Positions 10,413-23,013 of a stretch of 64,000 bases of DNA are shown here, in pieces (the stretch's first letter is position 1; each line of letters starts with the position of its first letter). This DNA is from Rhizaria sp. SCN 62-66 (taxonomy: Eukaryota > Rhizaria, unplaced): contig MEDY01000052.1 in assembly GCA_001724265.1 (NCBI GenBank), forward strand, positions 86,939 to 150,938. Direction: 5' to 3'. The notes under the pieces were generated by a model. That model was given only the letters and a program-made list of their open reading frames with translations. It searched no databases and was not told where the DNA came from. Position numbers and translations under genes: made by a program.

Positions 10413-11616
10413 CGCGATCAGACTAGCGAGGGGGAAAGAGGGCGCTGGCCTACTAGAAGACAAGATGTTCAAGTGTAGATTTTAGATGTAAATGAAAGAA
10501 TAGTGAGGTATCTCAGACCAAGATTATTTCGCTATTGCACGTTGATATACATGAAATTTTGAAGGACAAATAAAGTCATGATGACCTACAGCTGGAGGAC
10601 TGTGGGCAGGCGGGCTTCGTGTCCCGGCTGACTTTCAGGGACATAACTCAACAATAAGGACGTTGCGGCTCGAACAGCATACGAATCGCGGAATTACACC
10701 ACAAACCATGTATTAAGTGAAAATTGTGTATGATTTATAACTGCTCTCGAAGCATGGCTGCGGCGCAGGTGATGGACCAGCCAATTGGTGCCGCTCAAAG
10801 TTTGCTGAAGAATCTGAGTTAATCACACTCGTAAATGTTGGCGTTCTGTCTGAATGTTGGCGGCGCTGCTATGAACACGCTGCGTTGTGGCACCGGGAGC
10901 TGGTCATTTTCTTTGGTCTGTGTTTAACCATGTCATATACGAAGTCCGACGAACACCGACTCCGTTAGTCCGGCAGAAGATTCGTGCTTCCGGCGAGTGT
11001 ATCCACATGATAATGAAAGGTCATAGAGCTATAGCGCCTTGTAACGGTAGCGTCATGAGGAAATATGTCACCACAATGGTCAATTATCATGATTGAGGCT
11101 TGTTTGTCTTGCGTTCCAGCTGAGTATTCAAGAGGGCGACGATGCAGATGAGTGAAAATCTATCATTAGACATCGTTTTTTTCAATGAAATAAATGTATA
11201 TTACAGTGAACAAAAGATAAAATATAAATAATCACCATTTGTATCGTAAATCAATATCAAACTTTAAATCGGAGGCATTATTACCGAAGATATCATCGGT
11301 TCAGTGAGTTTTGACTGTGTTGTGGTTTGGAGGCAGCAGGCTGGCACACGTTCAGAAGGGGCTCCAAAAGACCTCGTGTATTCTCTCTACGGATCGTCAA
11401 CATGGTATATGAGGTTTGTTTCACACTGAAGGGGCGTTTTAAAAATCACTTTTATTTCCACATTTTTGGGACTCATCCTTATTGTCCTTAACTCTTCGTC
11501 ATATCAGCGGCCCCTTCCTTTGACCCGTGTAGTTGTGCAAATCTCCGCACCTCGTCCTTTTCCCGTACCCCCCAGTTTTGTCACGCACCAGGGGCGCGCG
11601 CCTCTCCCTCTCCGCG
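10413..11616. promoter_or_regulatory. Divergent intergenic region upstream of EMC1 and the myotubularin gene
   Basis: About 1.2 kb of AT-richer sequence between two divergent start codons. It must contain both promoters. A 22-codon open frame near 10754-10821 has no recognisable match. No tRNA or repeat is evident. Confidence 0.5.
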
Positions 11617-14600
11617 ATGGATTTAAGCCGCTCGTTCTGCTTCACGGAGCTCAAGCGCGGCTACTCGCGGCCCAACGACGCGCACATTGACCACCGCCGC
11701 GGGCTCCTCATCGTCACCAAGCACGCCGGCGCCGGCCAACGCCGCAAAGAGTTTCCCTGCGCGCACGTGCTCATGCTCGAGCTCGACGGCGGCGCCGCGT
11801 CCACCCAGCCCGTTCACGAGGACCTCTTGTCTTTTGACCCGTTTCTCTCCTCTTCCGGCACCGGTGCGACTGGGGGCTCGGCGGGCTCGACTTCCGCGCC
11901 GCCGCCGCCGCCTCCGCGCGCGGGTGGTCCAAACGGCGCGACCCCACTCGTCTCCTTCGGCTCGCTCACCGTCTCTGGCTCCACCGCGCGCGCGCCCGCC
12001 GCCGGCGCCGCCGTTGCCGTTCCCGCGTGTCTCCGCATCACTCTCGGCCCCCCGCCTCAGCCGCCAGCAACGGGTCTCACTACCCAATCCTCCTCCGCCT
12101 CCGCAGCGGCCGCCGCGGCGCCGCAGCAGCGGCTATGGCAGTTTCCCAGCGTGGCCGAGCGCGACGCCTTTGCCGACATGCTTTGCGCCGCCGCCGCGGT
12201 GACCCCACGCGTTATCCACGCGTACTTGCGCCTCGCTGACGCCACAACCGACGCCGTCGACTCCACCGCGGCTGCCGCTGACTCCGCCGCAACTGCGACT
12301 GGCGCGGCCGCGATTCTTGGTGGCGTCGGTGGCGCCACGGGCGCGGATGACGCTGCGGGCTCGTCGTCGTCGTCGTCGACATCAGGCGCGCAGTCGGCCT
12401 GCTCTATCCGCGCGCTGCGGCGTGTTCTCGCCTCGCTCTCAATCGACCTCACTGCTCTCGCCGTCGCCGCGTGCGCCGCGTCGGGCTCGTCCCACGCCGC
12501 TTCGGCCGCGGCGGCGTTGGGCTCCGGCCCCGGCGCGCTCGCTCGGCCGCTCTCTGTAGGCACGAACTCCTCTCCCAACGCTCTCACCGGTCCCCCCAGT
12601 GCCAGTGCCAGCGCCGGTGCCGGCGCACCTGCGACAGCGGGCCCTGGGCTGGTGTATGCGCGCGCTGGCAGTGTTTTGACGCCTCCGCCGCGCCCACCCG
12701 CTGCCGGCGCCGGCGCCGCCGCCGCGTCCGCCGCTGCAGCCGCCGCCCTGAGCCCCGGCCGCCTCCGCCGACTGCGCTTCGTCATCGCGGTCGCCACTGC
12801 CTCCGTTCCGGTCCCCGCGGCCGCCGCAGTCTCCTCGTCCTTTGCCGCCGCCGCGGCCGCCGCCGCCGCGGCCGCTGCGACAGCCGCGGGTGTGGCGACG
12901 CTCGACGACGTCGTGCTCTGCTACTGGGACTGTCTACGCTTGCTCGCGTGGTTCGCACTCGCCCCCGGCGCGCTCGCGCCGCAGGCCCCCGGTCCGCTGC
13001 AGTGCTCGATGGCCGACGGACGCGACTCGACGGCGCTGCTCGGCCAGCGCGCCGCCGCGCTCGCGCACTTTGTCGCCGTCACGGCCCCCGTCAGCACGAG
13101 CATCAGCAGCGGCAGCGGCGCAAACAGTGGATCTGCACCGGGCGCACACCGTGGTTCTGTCCTCACGCCGGCGCCGCTATCGGGCTCGGGGGGCGCGGCC
13201 ACCGCGACCGTCACTGCCGCCGCGGCCGCGTCCGTGGCCGCAGGTGCCGCGGCGTATCTCCAGGCCGCAGCCGCGAGCACCGGCCTCCGCCTGCCGCAGC
13301 GTCCAACGCACGGCAATGCCCACGGTCACGCGCACGGCCTCGGCCCTCACGGCGCGGCCCGCGGCGCCGGCGGCGCCGGCGCCGGCGCTGACGCGGGGGG
13401 CGCGGAGTCATCCGCCTCGGCTGCGTCCGCCGCCGCGTCGGCAGTGGCGGCGGCCTTTGCGGCGGGCGCGGGCGGCGCTGGCGTGTCGGTCCCGCTATGG
13501 TCCGGCGAGCACATTCTCAGCACTGCGCTCGCGGGCTGCCTGACCGAAGTGGCCTCGGCGGCTTCGCTCACCGGCCAGGGTGCTCCCCGTGCGCGCGTGC
13601 ACTACGGCACCATGGCGCTGACCAATGCGCGCGTGCTGTTCATCGCGCACCCGCCCGCGCCAGAGGCTACGGGCGGCGTCGTCGCACCCGCGCCGCGCGA
13701 TGCCGCCGGCGCCGCGGCCGCCGCTGCCGCTGCGGCTGCGGCCCCGTTCATCGCGGAGATGCCCGTCGCAGCCGTCGAGGTCGTCTCCAAGACGACCGCC
13801 ACCGCGGGCACCAGCACCAACAACTCGACCGCGCTGGCGGTAGCAGTGGCGACCGGGTACACCAACGCTCTGGCGCGGCTCCCGCGGCTGCGGCTTGTGT
13901 CGAAGTTAGGCCGCGAACTCGTGCTTATCCTCCCGCCCGCCACCGCTGTCTCGAGCTCCGGCGCGAGCACCAACTCCAACTTTGCCAACTTGGACCATCT
14001 GTACGCGTTGATCACAGAGCTCGCGTTCCCCGGTGACCAGCGCCGTTTATTCGCGTTCCGCCACCGGTGGCCCGCGCCCGCGCTCGACGGCTTCCCGCTG
14101 CACCCACGTCTTAACGGCTGGGAGCTCTACTCCCCCCAGCGCGAGTACACCCGCTTGGGACTGCGCGCCAGTCACCCGCGCTTCCGCTGGTGCACGGCCA
14201 ACGCCAACTACTCCCTCTCGCCAACCTACCCGGCGCTGCTCGTGGTGCCGCGCGCGGTTGACGACGCCGCGGTCGCCAAGGTCGCCGCCTTCCGCTCCCG
14301 CGGCCGGCTGCCCGCCGTGGTGTATATGCACGCGGCCACGGGCGCAACCATCAGCCGTTGCGCGCAGCCGCTGGTCGGCCCTGGCGGTAACTCGTGCCTC
14401 GCGGATGAGATCCTCGTGTCTTTGCTGCGCGAAGGCAACCCCAGCAATGCTGGCGTGTTGTATCTCCTTGACGCGCGTCCGTTTAAGGCAGCCGTTGGGA
14501 ACCGGCTTATGGGCAAGGGTAGCGAGGACGTCTCGCGCTACCGCGGCACTGTTCTGCACTACCTCGGTATCGACAACATCCATGCAGTCACATCCGCGCT

Positions 14601-17600
14601 GCGCCAGCTCCGCGAGCTCCTGGGCACTGCGCCCTCGGCTTCGGGCGACGCCGCCGCCGCTGCCGGCGCCGCGGGTGGCTCCGCGCTGGCCGCGCTGCTC
14701 GCATCCGAGTCAGGCGCCGGGCTCGCAGTCGCCCGCGGTGCGAGTTACATTGATTTGCCCGACCCGCACGTGCAGCCCGGCACGGCCGCGTCGGCCGCGG
14801 TCGCCGTCGCCGCCGCCGCCGTCGCCGCCCAGGCGCCGCGCGTGATCTCGCACAACGGCCACGGCGGCGGCGTCGGCGGCGCGGCGGGCGCGAGCTACGC
14901 GGGCTCCGGGCTCGCTCCCGGCAGCGGCACCGCGGCGGCCGCGGCGGCTGTCATGGCGAGCACCAACACGGAGCCTGCGGCGACGCGCGGCGTCAGTGAC
15001 TCGCGCTGGCAGCGGCTGCTGACGCTCATCCTGGCGTCCTCCGCCCGGCTCGCGCGCCACATCTCCGAAGAGGGCGCCAGTGCGCTGATCCACTGCTCCG
15101 ACGGGTGGGACCGGACGTCGCAGCTCTCGGCGCTGGGGCAGATCATGCTCGACCCTTACTACCGCACGCGCGCCGGGTTCGCCGTCGTTGTCGAGAAAGA
15201 GTGGCTGTCGTTCGGACACAAGTTTGCGCACCGACACGGCCACGCGTCGGCCAATATCGCCGATGACCAGCGGTCCCCTGTGTTCCTGCAGTTCCTCGAC
15301 TGCGTGTACCAGATGCAGCGCCAGCACCCCGCCGCGTTCGAGCTCAACGAGGCCTATCTCATCGCCCTTGCTGAGGCCGTGACGTCGGCACGGTTCGGTA
15401 CGTTCCTGTTTGATTCCGAGCAAGAGCGCGTGTCTGCCGGTCTGCGCCACCACACCTCCTCGGTCTGGACCTACTTAGCGCACCCAGCGACGGCAGCCAA
15501 GTTTGCGAACCCCGGCTACGACCCGGCTCTGTCGCCCGCGCCGCTCTTCCCCGACTGCTCCGGCCGCAAGACCGTGCTCTGGGAAGCTCTGCACCTTGGC
15601 AACAGTCCGCACCGGCCGTACGCGCACGCGCACACGTCGCTCGTCCCCGCAAGCGCGCTTACGCACGCGGTCAAGGCCATGCAGCCGCGCGCCGACAGCA
15701 GCGCCACTGCCAACAACGGCAACAACAACGGAAACGACGACGACGACGACGGGGAGGACGCACCGGGCGCTGCGACCGCCGGGAGCGTGCCGCCGCCCGC
15801 GGCGGTGCTCGGCGGACCCGACGCCGCGCTGTCCCGGCTGGCTCTCAAGTATGCAGCGCTGTACGAGCGCGCGCGCGCGGCCGGCGTCGACCTCTCCGGT
15901 CTGGACTTCAACAGCGAGAGTGCCGCCGGGACCTCAAGTCCTCCCACGGGTCCACCCGCAGGTACTAGCGGTACGGGTGAGCCGCACGTGGTGTGGGATC
16001 CGTACCCCGCGCCCGGCGCGCCAGGTATGGCCTCTCTCTCGTCTTTCCCACCCGCCTCGGCCGCGCCCTCGCTTGCCACCTCCTACGCTCTCATCTCGCA
16101 CACCCCCGCCAGCAGTCAAAGCAACAGCAGTAGCAGCGACGCCATGCGAGTGCGTGCGACGGTGGCGGCGCGTGACTGCGGCGGCGTCGCAGGCGTGCCC
16201 GTACCGTGCCCCGCGGCCGTGTTGTGTAACTCGTTTGCGACCCCGGCGCAGTCGCTCGGCGCGCTTTCGCTGCCGCTGTACCTCTCCCGCGTCGAGACGC
16301 CCGCCGTGGCCGCTTTGGCCGCCGCGGCCGCGGGCGCCGCGCCCGGTCTGCCGCCCCGCGCCGTGAGCCCCACGCCCGGCTCCGGCCCCACCAGTGGGGC
16401 AGCGACCGCGGACAACAACGCAGAGCAGCGCACTGCGCTTGTGGTCACGTCCGCAGGTCTGCGCTTTGCACACTTACCGCCCGCAGACTCCACCGAGGCA
16501 TTCGTGCTCGCGGCCGACCCGAACGCTGACGCCGCCTCTGGGGGCGCTGTAGCTGCATCAGGCCGCGGTGCGACGGAGACAGCGCGCGAGGTTGAGTCCA
16601 CCGCCCCGCCGCCTCCGCCGCCGCCTGTGGTGCCCGTTGCGGGCTACCGCGGCGTCGGCATTGGCGCCGGCGGCCGTTTCTCCATCCTTCCACCGCCCGC
16701 CGCGCCCGCTCCCGCTGGCGCCGGGGCTGCGACCGCGGATGCCTCCGCCCTCAACAGCGGCGGCGGCGGCATCGGCGTGCGTAGCAGCGTGTTCGCGCCT
16801 GGTGCTTTCGCAGGCACCACGTTCGGGGCTGTTCGGGGCACGCGCTCTGCCTCTATCATCACACCCAGCCCCGCGCCCGCCCACGCACACGCGCACGCAC
16901 ACGGCAAGCCCGGTTCCGCCGCCGGCGCGCCCCCTGCTGCCCCCGCCGCCTCTGCTCTGCGCGGTGGGCTTGGTGCAAGTGAGGGATTCCTGTCTTCATC
17001 ATCGTCGTCCTCGGCTTCGACTGGCGCTGGCGCCGGCGCTGTCGGATATGGCGCCGGCTACGGCGACGAGCCGAGCAGCAGCGAGGACGACGGCTACGGC
17101 GGCGGCGACGACAGCGACGGCGACGACACCCCTGCCCCGGCTGCTGCTGCTGCTGCTCCTGCTGCAACCGCAGCTGCTGGCGCTGGTGCGATTGCGGGGA
17201 CGCGCGGCGGCCTTGCGGGCCCTCGCGGGAGTAATGGCGGCGTGTCGCGCAACCCCTATGTGGGTCCTGAGCCTGACACGTACTCGCCTGTCCCCACGCC
17301 GGGCCTCGGCTCTAACTCAGTCGTCACCGGCGTCAACGCAGGCGCGGGCGTCAACGCAGGTTTCCCGCTGCCGCCGCCCCCGCCCGCCTCGGCACGCCCC
17401 ACCGGTGTCGGTTCTGGCGCTGGCGCGGGCGTGGGCGCTGGGGTGGGCGCAGGTGCGGGCGTCAGTGCCAGTCTCGGCGGAGTGCGATCCCCCACAGCGG
17501 CGTCCTCGGCGGCGGCGGGAGGAGGCCACTTCTACACGGTCACGGGGTCAACTGGCTCTGCGACTGGGAGTGCGACTGCGCAGCAGCCGCCGCCGCCCCC

Positions 17601-17761
17601 CTTTGCGCCTCCACCGGCTGCGGCTGCACTTATGCCCGCTGCTGCGCCCGTACCTGCACCTGCGGAGAGTCGGAGGTTTTATTCGCAGCCTCTGGCGCAG
17701 CAGCAGCCTCCGTCGCCGCCGCTCTCTCCCACCTCCACCTCCACCTCCGGCCCGCCCCCGC

Positions 17762-17795
<34 letters not shown>

Positions 17796-18525
17796 TGGCA
17801 GTAGCGGCAGCGGCAGTGGCAGTGGCAGTGCGAGCGCGTACGCCACTATCGCGCCGCCGTCGCCCGCCGCGCACCAGCATCCGCACCCGCACCGCCCGCC
17901 GCAGTCCCCCAGCCCCAGCGCCAGCGCCAGCGCGACAGCGACAGGGCCGGCTGCGGCTGCGGCTGCGGTGCCTGGAGCTGGGCGTGGCGTGGGCGGCGCG
18001 TCGCCCGCGCCGGTGAGCGGCAGCAGCGGCGGGACGCGGTCCAGCGGCGGCAGCAGCGGCGCGAGTAGCATCGGCGGCAGCGCGCCGCGCACCAAGTGGG
18101 TTCTGGCCACTGGCGGCAGTAACTACAACAGCGGCAGCAACACGAATACCAACAGCTCGAACTCGCCGTCGTCTGCGGGGGCCAGCGCGGGAAGCGTGCC
18201 GCCTCCGCCGCCGCAGTCCCAGCCCCCGTTGCAGGTGCAGCAGCAGCGGCCGTCGCAGCAGCCATCGCAGCCGCCGCCGTCGCCGCCGCCGCCGACGCCG
18301 CCGCCCTTCCCCGTCCCCGGCCAGGCCGCCGCGCGGCCGGCGCAGACTGGGGCGCCCCCGGTGCTGCCGCCGCGCAACAAGCTCATGGGGACCGCTCTGC
18401 CGCTGCCGCCGTCGCCGTCGCCGTCATCGCTCGCGGGCCAGGTGCAGCAGGAGAGTGATGAGCCTCCAGTGCAACAACAAATCCCCAAGGCAAGGCAGTG
18501 GCCGAGCGTGGGGAACACCATGTGA
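11617..18525 (+). CDS. Giant myotubularin-related lipid phosphatase
   Basis: 2,302 residues, several times the usual myotubularin length. Myotubularins remove the 3-phosphate from PI3P and PI(3,5)P2 on endosomal membranes. A GRAM/PH-G-like segment (about residues 625-690: GTMALTNARVLFIAH) precedes the phosphatase domain (about 795-1290). Family marks there include FAFRHRWP, GWELYSPQREYTRLG, a YPALLVVPR block, VLYLLDARP and the active site HCSDGWDRT near residue 1158, with the catalytic Cys and Arg present, so an active enzyme is predicted. The N-terminal about 190 residues end in LWQFPSVAERDAFADML and may be a PH-like fold (weak inference). The last roughly 1,000 residues are Ala/Gly/Ser/Pro low complexity with SN and SG dipeptide runs and poly-Pro. 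The ATG at 11617 gives MDLSRSFCF; the stop is TGA. No TAG lies in frame. Confidence 0.87.
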
Positions 18526-18752
18526 GAAATTAATAATAGTTCCGCCATAGATCCGTTAATCCAAAGTTTAGTTTTATTAGCAACAACTCTCTGCCACAAT
18601 ACACCTTTAATCAAAATAATTATTCTTAGATTCCGCACTAACCCCATTTTATCGACTTGGATACTTCTCTCCTTTGCACTCCGTTTGTTGCTGCTTTTGT
18701 CGCAGTTCTCTCCCTCTTTCCGGACCCAAGCTCCGAGTGTTTTGTCCTGCAG

Positions 18753-21038
18753 ATGGACCGCCGCGCTGCCACCCTGGTTGAGCTCACCAACCTTTCCGCG
18801 GCCCCCGCGCACGGCGACTCGGTGCTGCGCGACGCGTGCCGCCGCGGCGACGTTACTTCAGCCACGAAAGCCCTGACTCGTGGTGCCAACGCGTCCTCGC
18901 GCGACTCAGACGGTGAAACGCCGCTCCACGCGGCCGCACTCGGAGGTCACTCGCGTCTGGTTGAGCTTTTGCTTTAGGCGGGCGCTGATCCGTCTGCAGC
19001 GGCTTTCGCGACTCTGGAGACGCCGCTGCACTACGCAGTGTTGGCAAACCACCTCGCCGCCGCCGCCGCGCTCCTGCTCTCCCCCGCCTCCTCCACCGCG
19101 GCCCCCGCGTCAGCCTCGGCGCTTCGCGGCTCCGCGCGGGGTGCTCTGTGCGCGCGCGACGCTGTGGGCCGGTCAGCGCTGTACTGCGCGGTTATGATGG
19201 GCCGGCCTGCGTTGGTGCGGCTGCTGCTGGGTTGCGGCGCCGACCCTAACGAGGCCGGCGGGGCTTACGGGCACTCGCTCATCTGGACCGCGGCGTACTA
19301 CGCGCAGCCAGAGTGTCTGCAGCTGCTGCTTGCGGCGGGAGCCTCGCTGACACCAAAGCAATCCTCGCACTCTCCTGAGCACACATCGGCTGAGGGCAAG
19401 ACTGCAACGGCCGCTGCGGCGCCTCACAGGAGTCCGATCGACGGCGCGAGCGCTGCGGCCGCGTCAGGCGCGCTGCCTGACGCTGCCTCTGCGGCCGCTG
19501 TTAGTCTCGCTGATGCCCTAGGCAAGCTCACAATCACCGAGGCCAACGCCGACAAATCCGATGCTGCGGCGGCGACTGGTGGCTTTGTGTCATCATCGAG
19601 TCCTGTGTCGACGGGGCCTCGCTCGCCTGCGCCGCTGCTGGGCGCCGCGATCGCGATGCGCTCGTCCAACAGCGACCTCCGCGTTCCCGTGACCAGCAGT
19701 GGCAGCGGCGATGCGCGTGGCTCCAGCCTCGGTCACGGTCGCGGTCACGCGAATGTAAATAGCCTGTCAAGTGCAGGGTCGCTCGAGTTTGAGCACGTTG
19801 CGCTACCGGGCGACTACAGCGCGGGCTCAGAGGGCGACGACAGCAAGGACCACAGCGGCGGACCCGCGTTTATAACCGCGACTACCGTGGCTGTCGCAGT
19901 ACCAGGGAATGGCAGTGCACTTGCGCCGCCCCAGCAGTCTGCGACGACGGCGACGATGACCGTGGCGAATCACGTCCAGTTCGTGCCGCCGTCTGAGGAC
20001 AGCTATTTCCCGCTTGAAGCCGCCGCGCGCTCTGGTGACGCGCCCACGGTTGCGCTTGTGCTGCTCGCCGCCGCGCGCACAGAGGCCGAGGCGAACGCCG
20101 CCGCGTCACCACAAGCAACGTCATCATCTTTGTCAAGTCCTTCTTTTGCTGCCACGGTTGCTGGCTGGTTCTCGGCCGCCACTGCAGCCGTTACAGGCTT
20201 TAGCGCCGCCGACAACACCGCTGCGGACACTGCTACAGACGCTGACGGCGCCGAGCTGCGCGCCGACGCCGCCGCCGTGGTCGCCGCCGCATGCTCCAGC
20301 CTGCCGCGTGCGCCTGCGGTCGACGAGCCCACGCGCGCGCGCGCCGCGGCCGCGCTGGCCCGCCTGCGCGCGAGCGCCGCCGTGCGCGCCGCGCTGTCGG
20401 CATCGAACCCTGCCGCGGGGGGCTCGTTCCCGCTGTGGACGGCCGCAGCAGGCGGCCACGTGCCCGTCGCGGCGGTGCTGCTGGCGGCCGGCGCCGCTGC
20501 GGGGCAGCGCCACGTCGTTTCGGGAGGCACGCCGCTGCATTGCGCGGCCGGCGACGTCGCTGGCGCGCTGGGCGGGGGACCGGGCGCCTCGGGCGCGGGG
20601 GCCCCCGGCGGCGGGCGCGCCGCGGCCGAACTCGTGGCACTATTGACTCGCTGCGGCGGCTCTGGCTCGGGGTCTGGGCTAGAGGCGCGCGACCGGCGCG
20701 GACGCACTGCGCTCCACACTGCGGCGGCGCGCGTGGAGCCTTCGGTGGTCTCTGCACTCCTGCGCGCGGGCGCAGACCCATTGGCGGAGGATACCATCGG
20801 GCTGACGCCGCTTGGAGTAGCGCGCGACGCGGGCGCGGAGGGACTCACCAAGGCCATGCTGCTGCGCGCGACCAGGGCTGCGCTGGACGCACGCAGGGCT
20901 GGAAAGCATTCGCAACAACAGCAGCATTCGCAGCAACAGCAACAGCAGCAGCTGCAGCAGCAGCTGCAGCAGAAGCAGAGAGGACCTACAAAGAAGCGCG
21001 CTGGCTACGAGGAAGAGGAAGAAGAAGAGGAGCAGTGA
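18753..21038 (+). CDS. Ankyrin-repeat protein, read through an in-frame TAG
   Basis: 761 codons if TAG at residue 75 is sense. Ankyrin repeats begin at about residue 30 (GETPLHAAALGGHSRLVELLL-TAG-AGADP), continue with ETPLHYAV, SALYCAVMMGRPALVRLLLGCGADP and LIWTAAYYAQPECLQLLLAAGAS, and resume after a long disordered insert with SFPLWTAAAGGHVPVAAVLL, GGTPLHCAAGD and RTALHTAAARVEPSVVSALLRAGADP. The C-terminus is poly-Gln and then Lys/Arg-rich and poly-Glu. Such proteins are protein-interaction scaffolds; no enzymatic domain is visible. With a standard code the gene would end after 74 codons in the middle of a repeat and the remaining 686 codons would be orphaned. It lies 227 bp downstream of the myotubularin gene on the same strand. 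Final stop TGA. Confidence 0.85.
18975..18977 (+). other. In-frame TAG inside an ankyrin repeat
   Basis: The triplet sits exactly at the variable residue between LVELLL and AGADP of a canonical ankyrin repeat. Both halves of the repeat are in the same frame. Gln, Glu or Lys is usual at this position, which agrees with TAG read as Gln. Confidence 0.9.
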
Positions 21039-21670
21039 AGCAACTCTTTGCTTAGTGAGTTTACTCGTAGAATTGCTATCCATGCGTATCGACTGATCTT
21101 GTAAGCATATGAAACGCTGTAGTGTAGACAAAGAATGCGCATATAGAGTCAGAATATGAAGAACTACATTACATATTCACTCACGAATAGAGAATTGAGA
21201 AAGCGTCAAAATGACGTTTACATTGTGCGCAAACAAAATATCGATCGCCACCTTCAAATAATAATGTCTGTTCACATACACTCCGCACCACATTAAATAC
21301 GACAACTGATGGTAGTGACAATAATCAGACATTTAGCGTATATACGCATGTTCGACTAAGTATAATTTGCTGTATTGTTAGAATCAGGAGTAAATCAATA
21401 AATACCTGCGCATGAATGACTGTTTGTGACAGTGAAAGACGCGTGTCACCTAGCAAAGAGTGGCCGGTACACCGGACACTACACTTGCTTGCGAAACAAT
21501 GCGCCTCAAATAAATTTGGTTAAAATTATTATGAGCTGCTTCAACTATTGTTCATTCTACTGTGTGTCGTGTCGCGCGAGCATTTCATTGTACTCACGTT
21601 CACAGTGCACAACTGGTGAAATCAATGACAAAGCAAAGCAAAGCAAACAAAGCAAGGCAAGGCAAGGTGT
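21039..21670. other. Convergent intergenic spacer
   Basis: AT-rich sequence with a short AAAGC/AAGGC-type direct repeat at about 21630-21665 (AAAGCAAAGCAAAGCAAACA followed by AAGGCAAGGCAAGG). No gene is supported. Confidence 0.6.
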
Positions 21671-22462
21671 TCACCACGCGATCTCGTTGTAAGTGCCACA
21701 ACACCCGTCGCGGCGCGTCTTGGTAGTGCAGCAAAAGTGCACCGCGTTGTACGTCATCACGAGTGCGACGAGAGCGAACGGAGCAAGTCCTAGCACCAGC
21801 AGCACGACAGCGGCGCCGACGCCGGACCCGCCGCAGGTCCAGCTCTCCGGCCCGTCGCCGCTCAGCGACGCGGCGCAGATGCCGCCGAACACGGCCATGA
21901 TAATGAACCCTGCGACGGTGCTCACCAGCAGACACAGCGCCGTGGCCGCCATGCAGAGCACACGGCGCTTGACTGCCTGGCGTTCAGCCGCGCCGGGGCC
22001 CGCGGGCGCGCCCGTCGCCGCGGCCGCCACGGCCGCCATCGAGGCCGAGCCCGCGGCCGGGGGCGGCTGCACGGGCGCGGGCTGGCAGTGCTGGCACTGG
22101 CCCGTGGCATGCGCGTGTGCGTGTGCCGCAGCGGCGCTGTAGTGCGCGTGGGCGTAATGTGCTTGGTAGTTGGCGCTGGCGTTGTTGACGTTCAGCGCAA
22201 GTGGGCTTGCACCAACGCCGGGCGCAGGCGACATAACGGGCGAGTCTCGTGTAGCGCGTAGCGCGGCAATGACGCCCGAGGTGTCCTCGGCACCCGCGGA
22301 GACGCCGTGCAACGCGCGGAAGGAGGAGCCGTGCACAGGCACGAGCGCCGAGTCAGGCGACGCGTTGGCGCTGATCTCGGGGGTCGAGGAGACGGAGACT
22401 TCGATGTCGTGCACGTCCAGTGGCAGCGCGGTCGGCTGGAACGAGCTGGGATCGGTGGACAT
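21671..22462 (-). CDS. Small protein with two C-terminal transmembrane helices, function unknown
   Basis: 263 residues from the ATG at 22462-22460 (MSTDPSSFQP) to TGA. I do not recognise a family. Residues 1 to about 110 are Ser/Ala/Val-rich and probably disordered. An Ala/His/Tyr stretch (YQAHYAHAHYSAAAAHAHAH) is followed by GQCQHCQP. Two hydrophobic segments, roughly AATALCLLVSTVAGFIIMAV and GAAVVLLVLGLAPFALVALV, flank a short loop with CAASLSGDGPESWTCGG, where the two Cys could pair. The tail FCCTTKTRRDGCCGTYNEIAW is Cys-rich and could be lipidated (inference). The His/Cys cluster suggests metal binding only speculatively. The frame extends upstream without another ATG. Confidence 0.65.
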   Translation of the reverse strand: MSTDPSSFQPTALPLDVHDIEVSVSSTPEISANASPDSALVPVHGSSFRALHGVSAGAEDTSGVIAALRATRDSPVMSPAPGVGASPLALNVNNASANYQAHYAHAHYSAAAAHAHAHATGQCQHCQPAPVQPPPAAGSASMAAVAAAATGAPAGPGAAERQAVKRRVLCMAATALCLLVSTVAGFIIMAVFGGICAASLSGDGPESWTCGGSGVGAAVVLLVLGLAPFALVALVMTYNAVHFCCTTKTRRDGCCGTYNEIAW

Positions 22463-23013
22463 TTCGAGACAAGGGCGCCCGGGAGCGGGGCAGCGAGGAA
22501 GAAGGGGGTGGAGGAGCTTGCGAAGGAGAGAGAACTTCGAGCGCACTAGTGGAAAGTAGTGACGGCAATAGAAGAGACCAGATATAAATTTGAGTTCAAG
22601 AAGTATTCAAAACTAAGTACAAAGGCTATACATTCATGTCAGGCGTGTAACGCATGAAGGGTTGTGTCTACAGTCAGCGAGTTTATTTGCACCTGTGTTC
22701 ACCATCACTGACCCAGTCTGAGCCAACGACAAGCAAATGTTACGCACACAAACAGGCGCTACTTGTGACAGTCTCTCACTCGAAACAAAGGCAGTTCAAG
22801 TCAGGGCTTTGGTGGTGCATTGAATGTTGGCGTTGAGATTTAATATTTTGTGTATTTTTAACATACTCTTTTTCTTAACATACATATCCCCCATCGTAAC
22901 ATTGTGACCCACTGCGCATTCAAGCGTCGCCCTTGCGCCGCTCCTCCGCACACTGCTCACTTCACGCATCCATCAACCCGCGCCCCGGGCGACACGACAA
23001 TGACCCCGCGCGC
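22463..23013. other. Intergenic spacer between two minus-strand genes
   Basis: It contains the promoter of the two-helix membrane protein and the 3' end of the EF-hand gene. No other gene is visible. Confidence 0.5.

Noticed and set aside
10754-10821. 22-codon open frame beginning MAAAQVMDQP
   Set aside because: It is too short, matches nothing I know, and lies in a divergent promoter region.
18943-18977. A mini-intron ending in TTTAG that would remove the ankyrin TAG
   Set aside because: It would be about 32 nt, far below the other introns here, and would delete the core of a perfect ankyrin repeat. Seven such introns, all multiples of three, are implausible.
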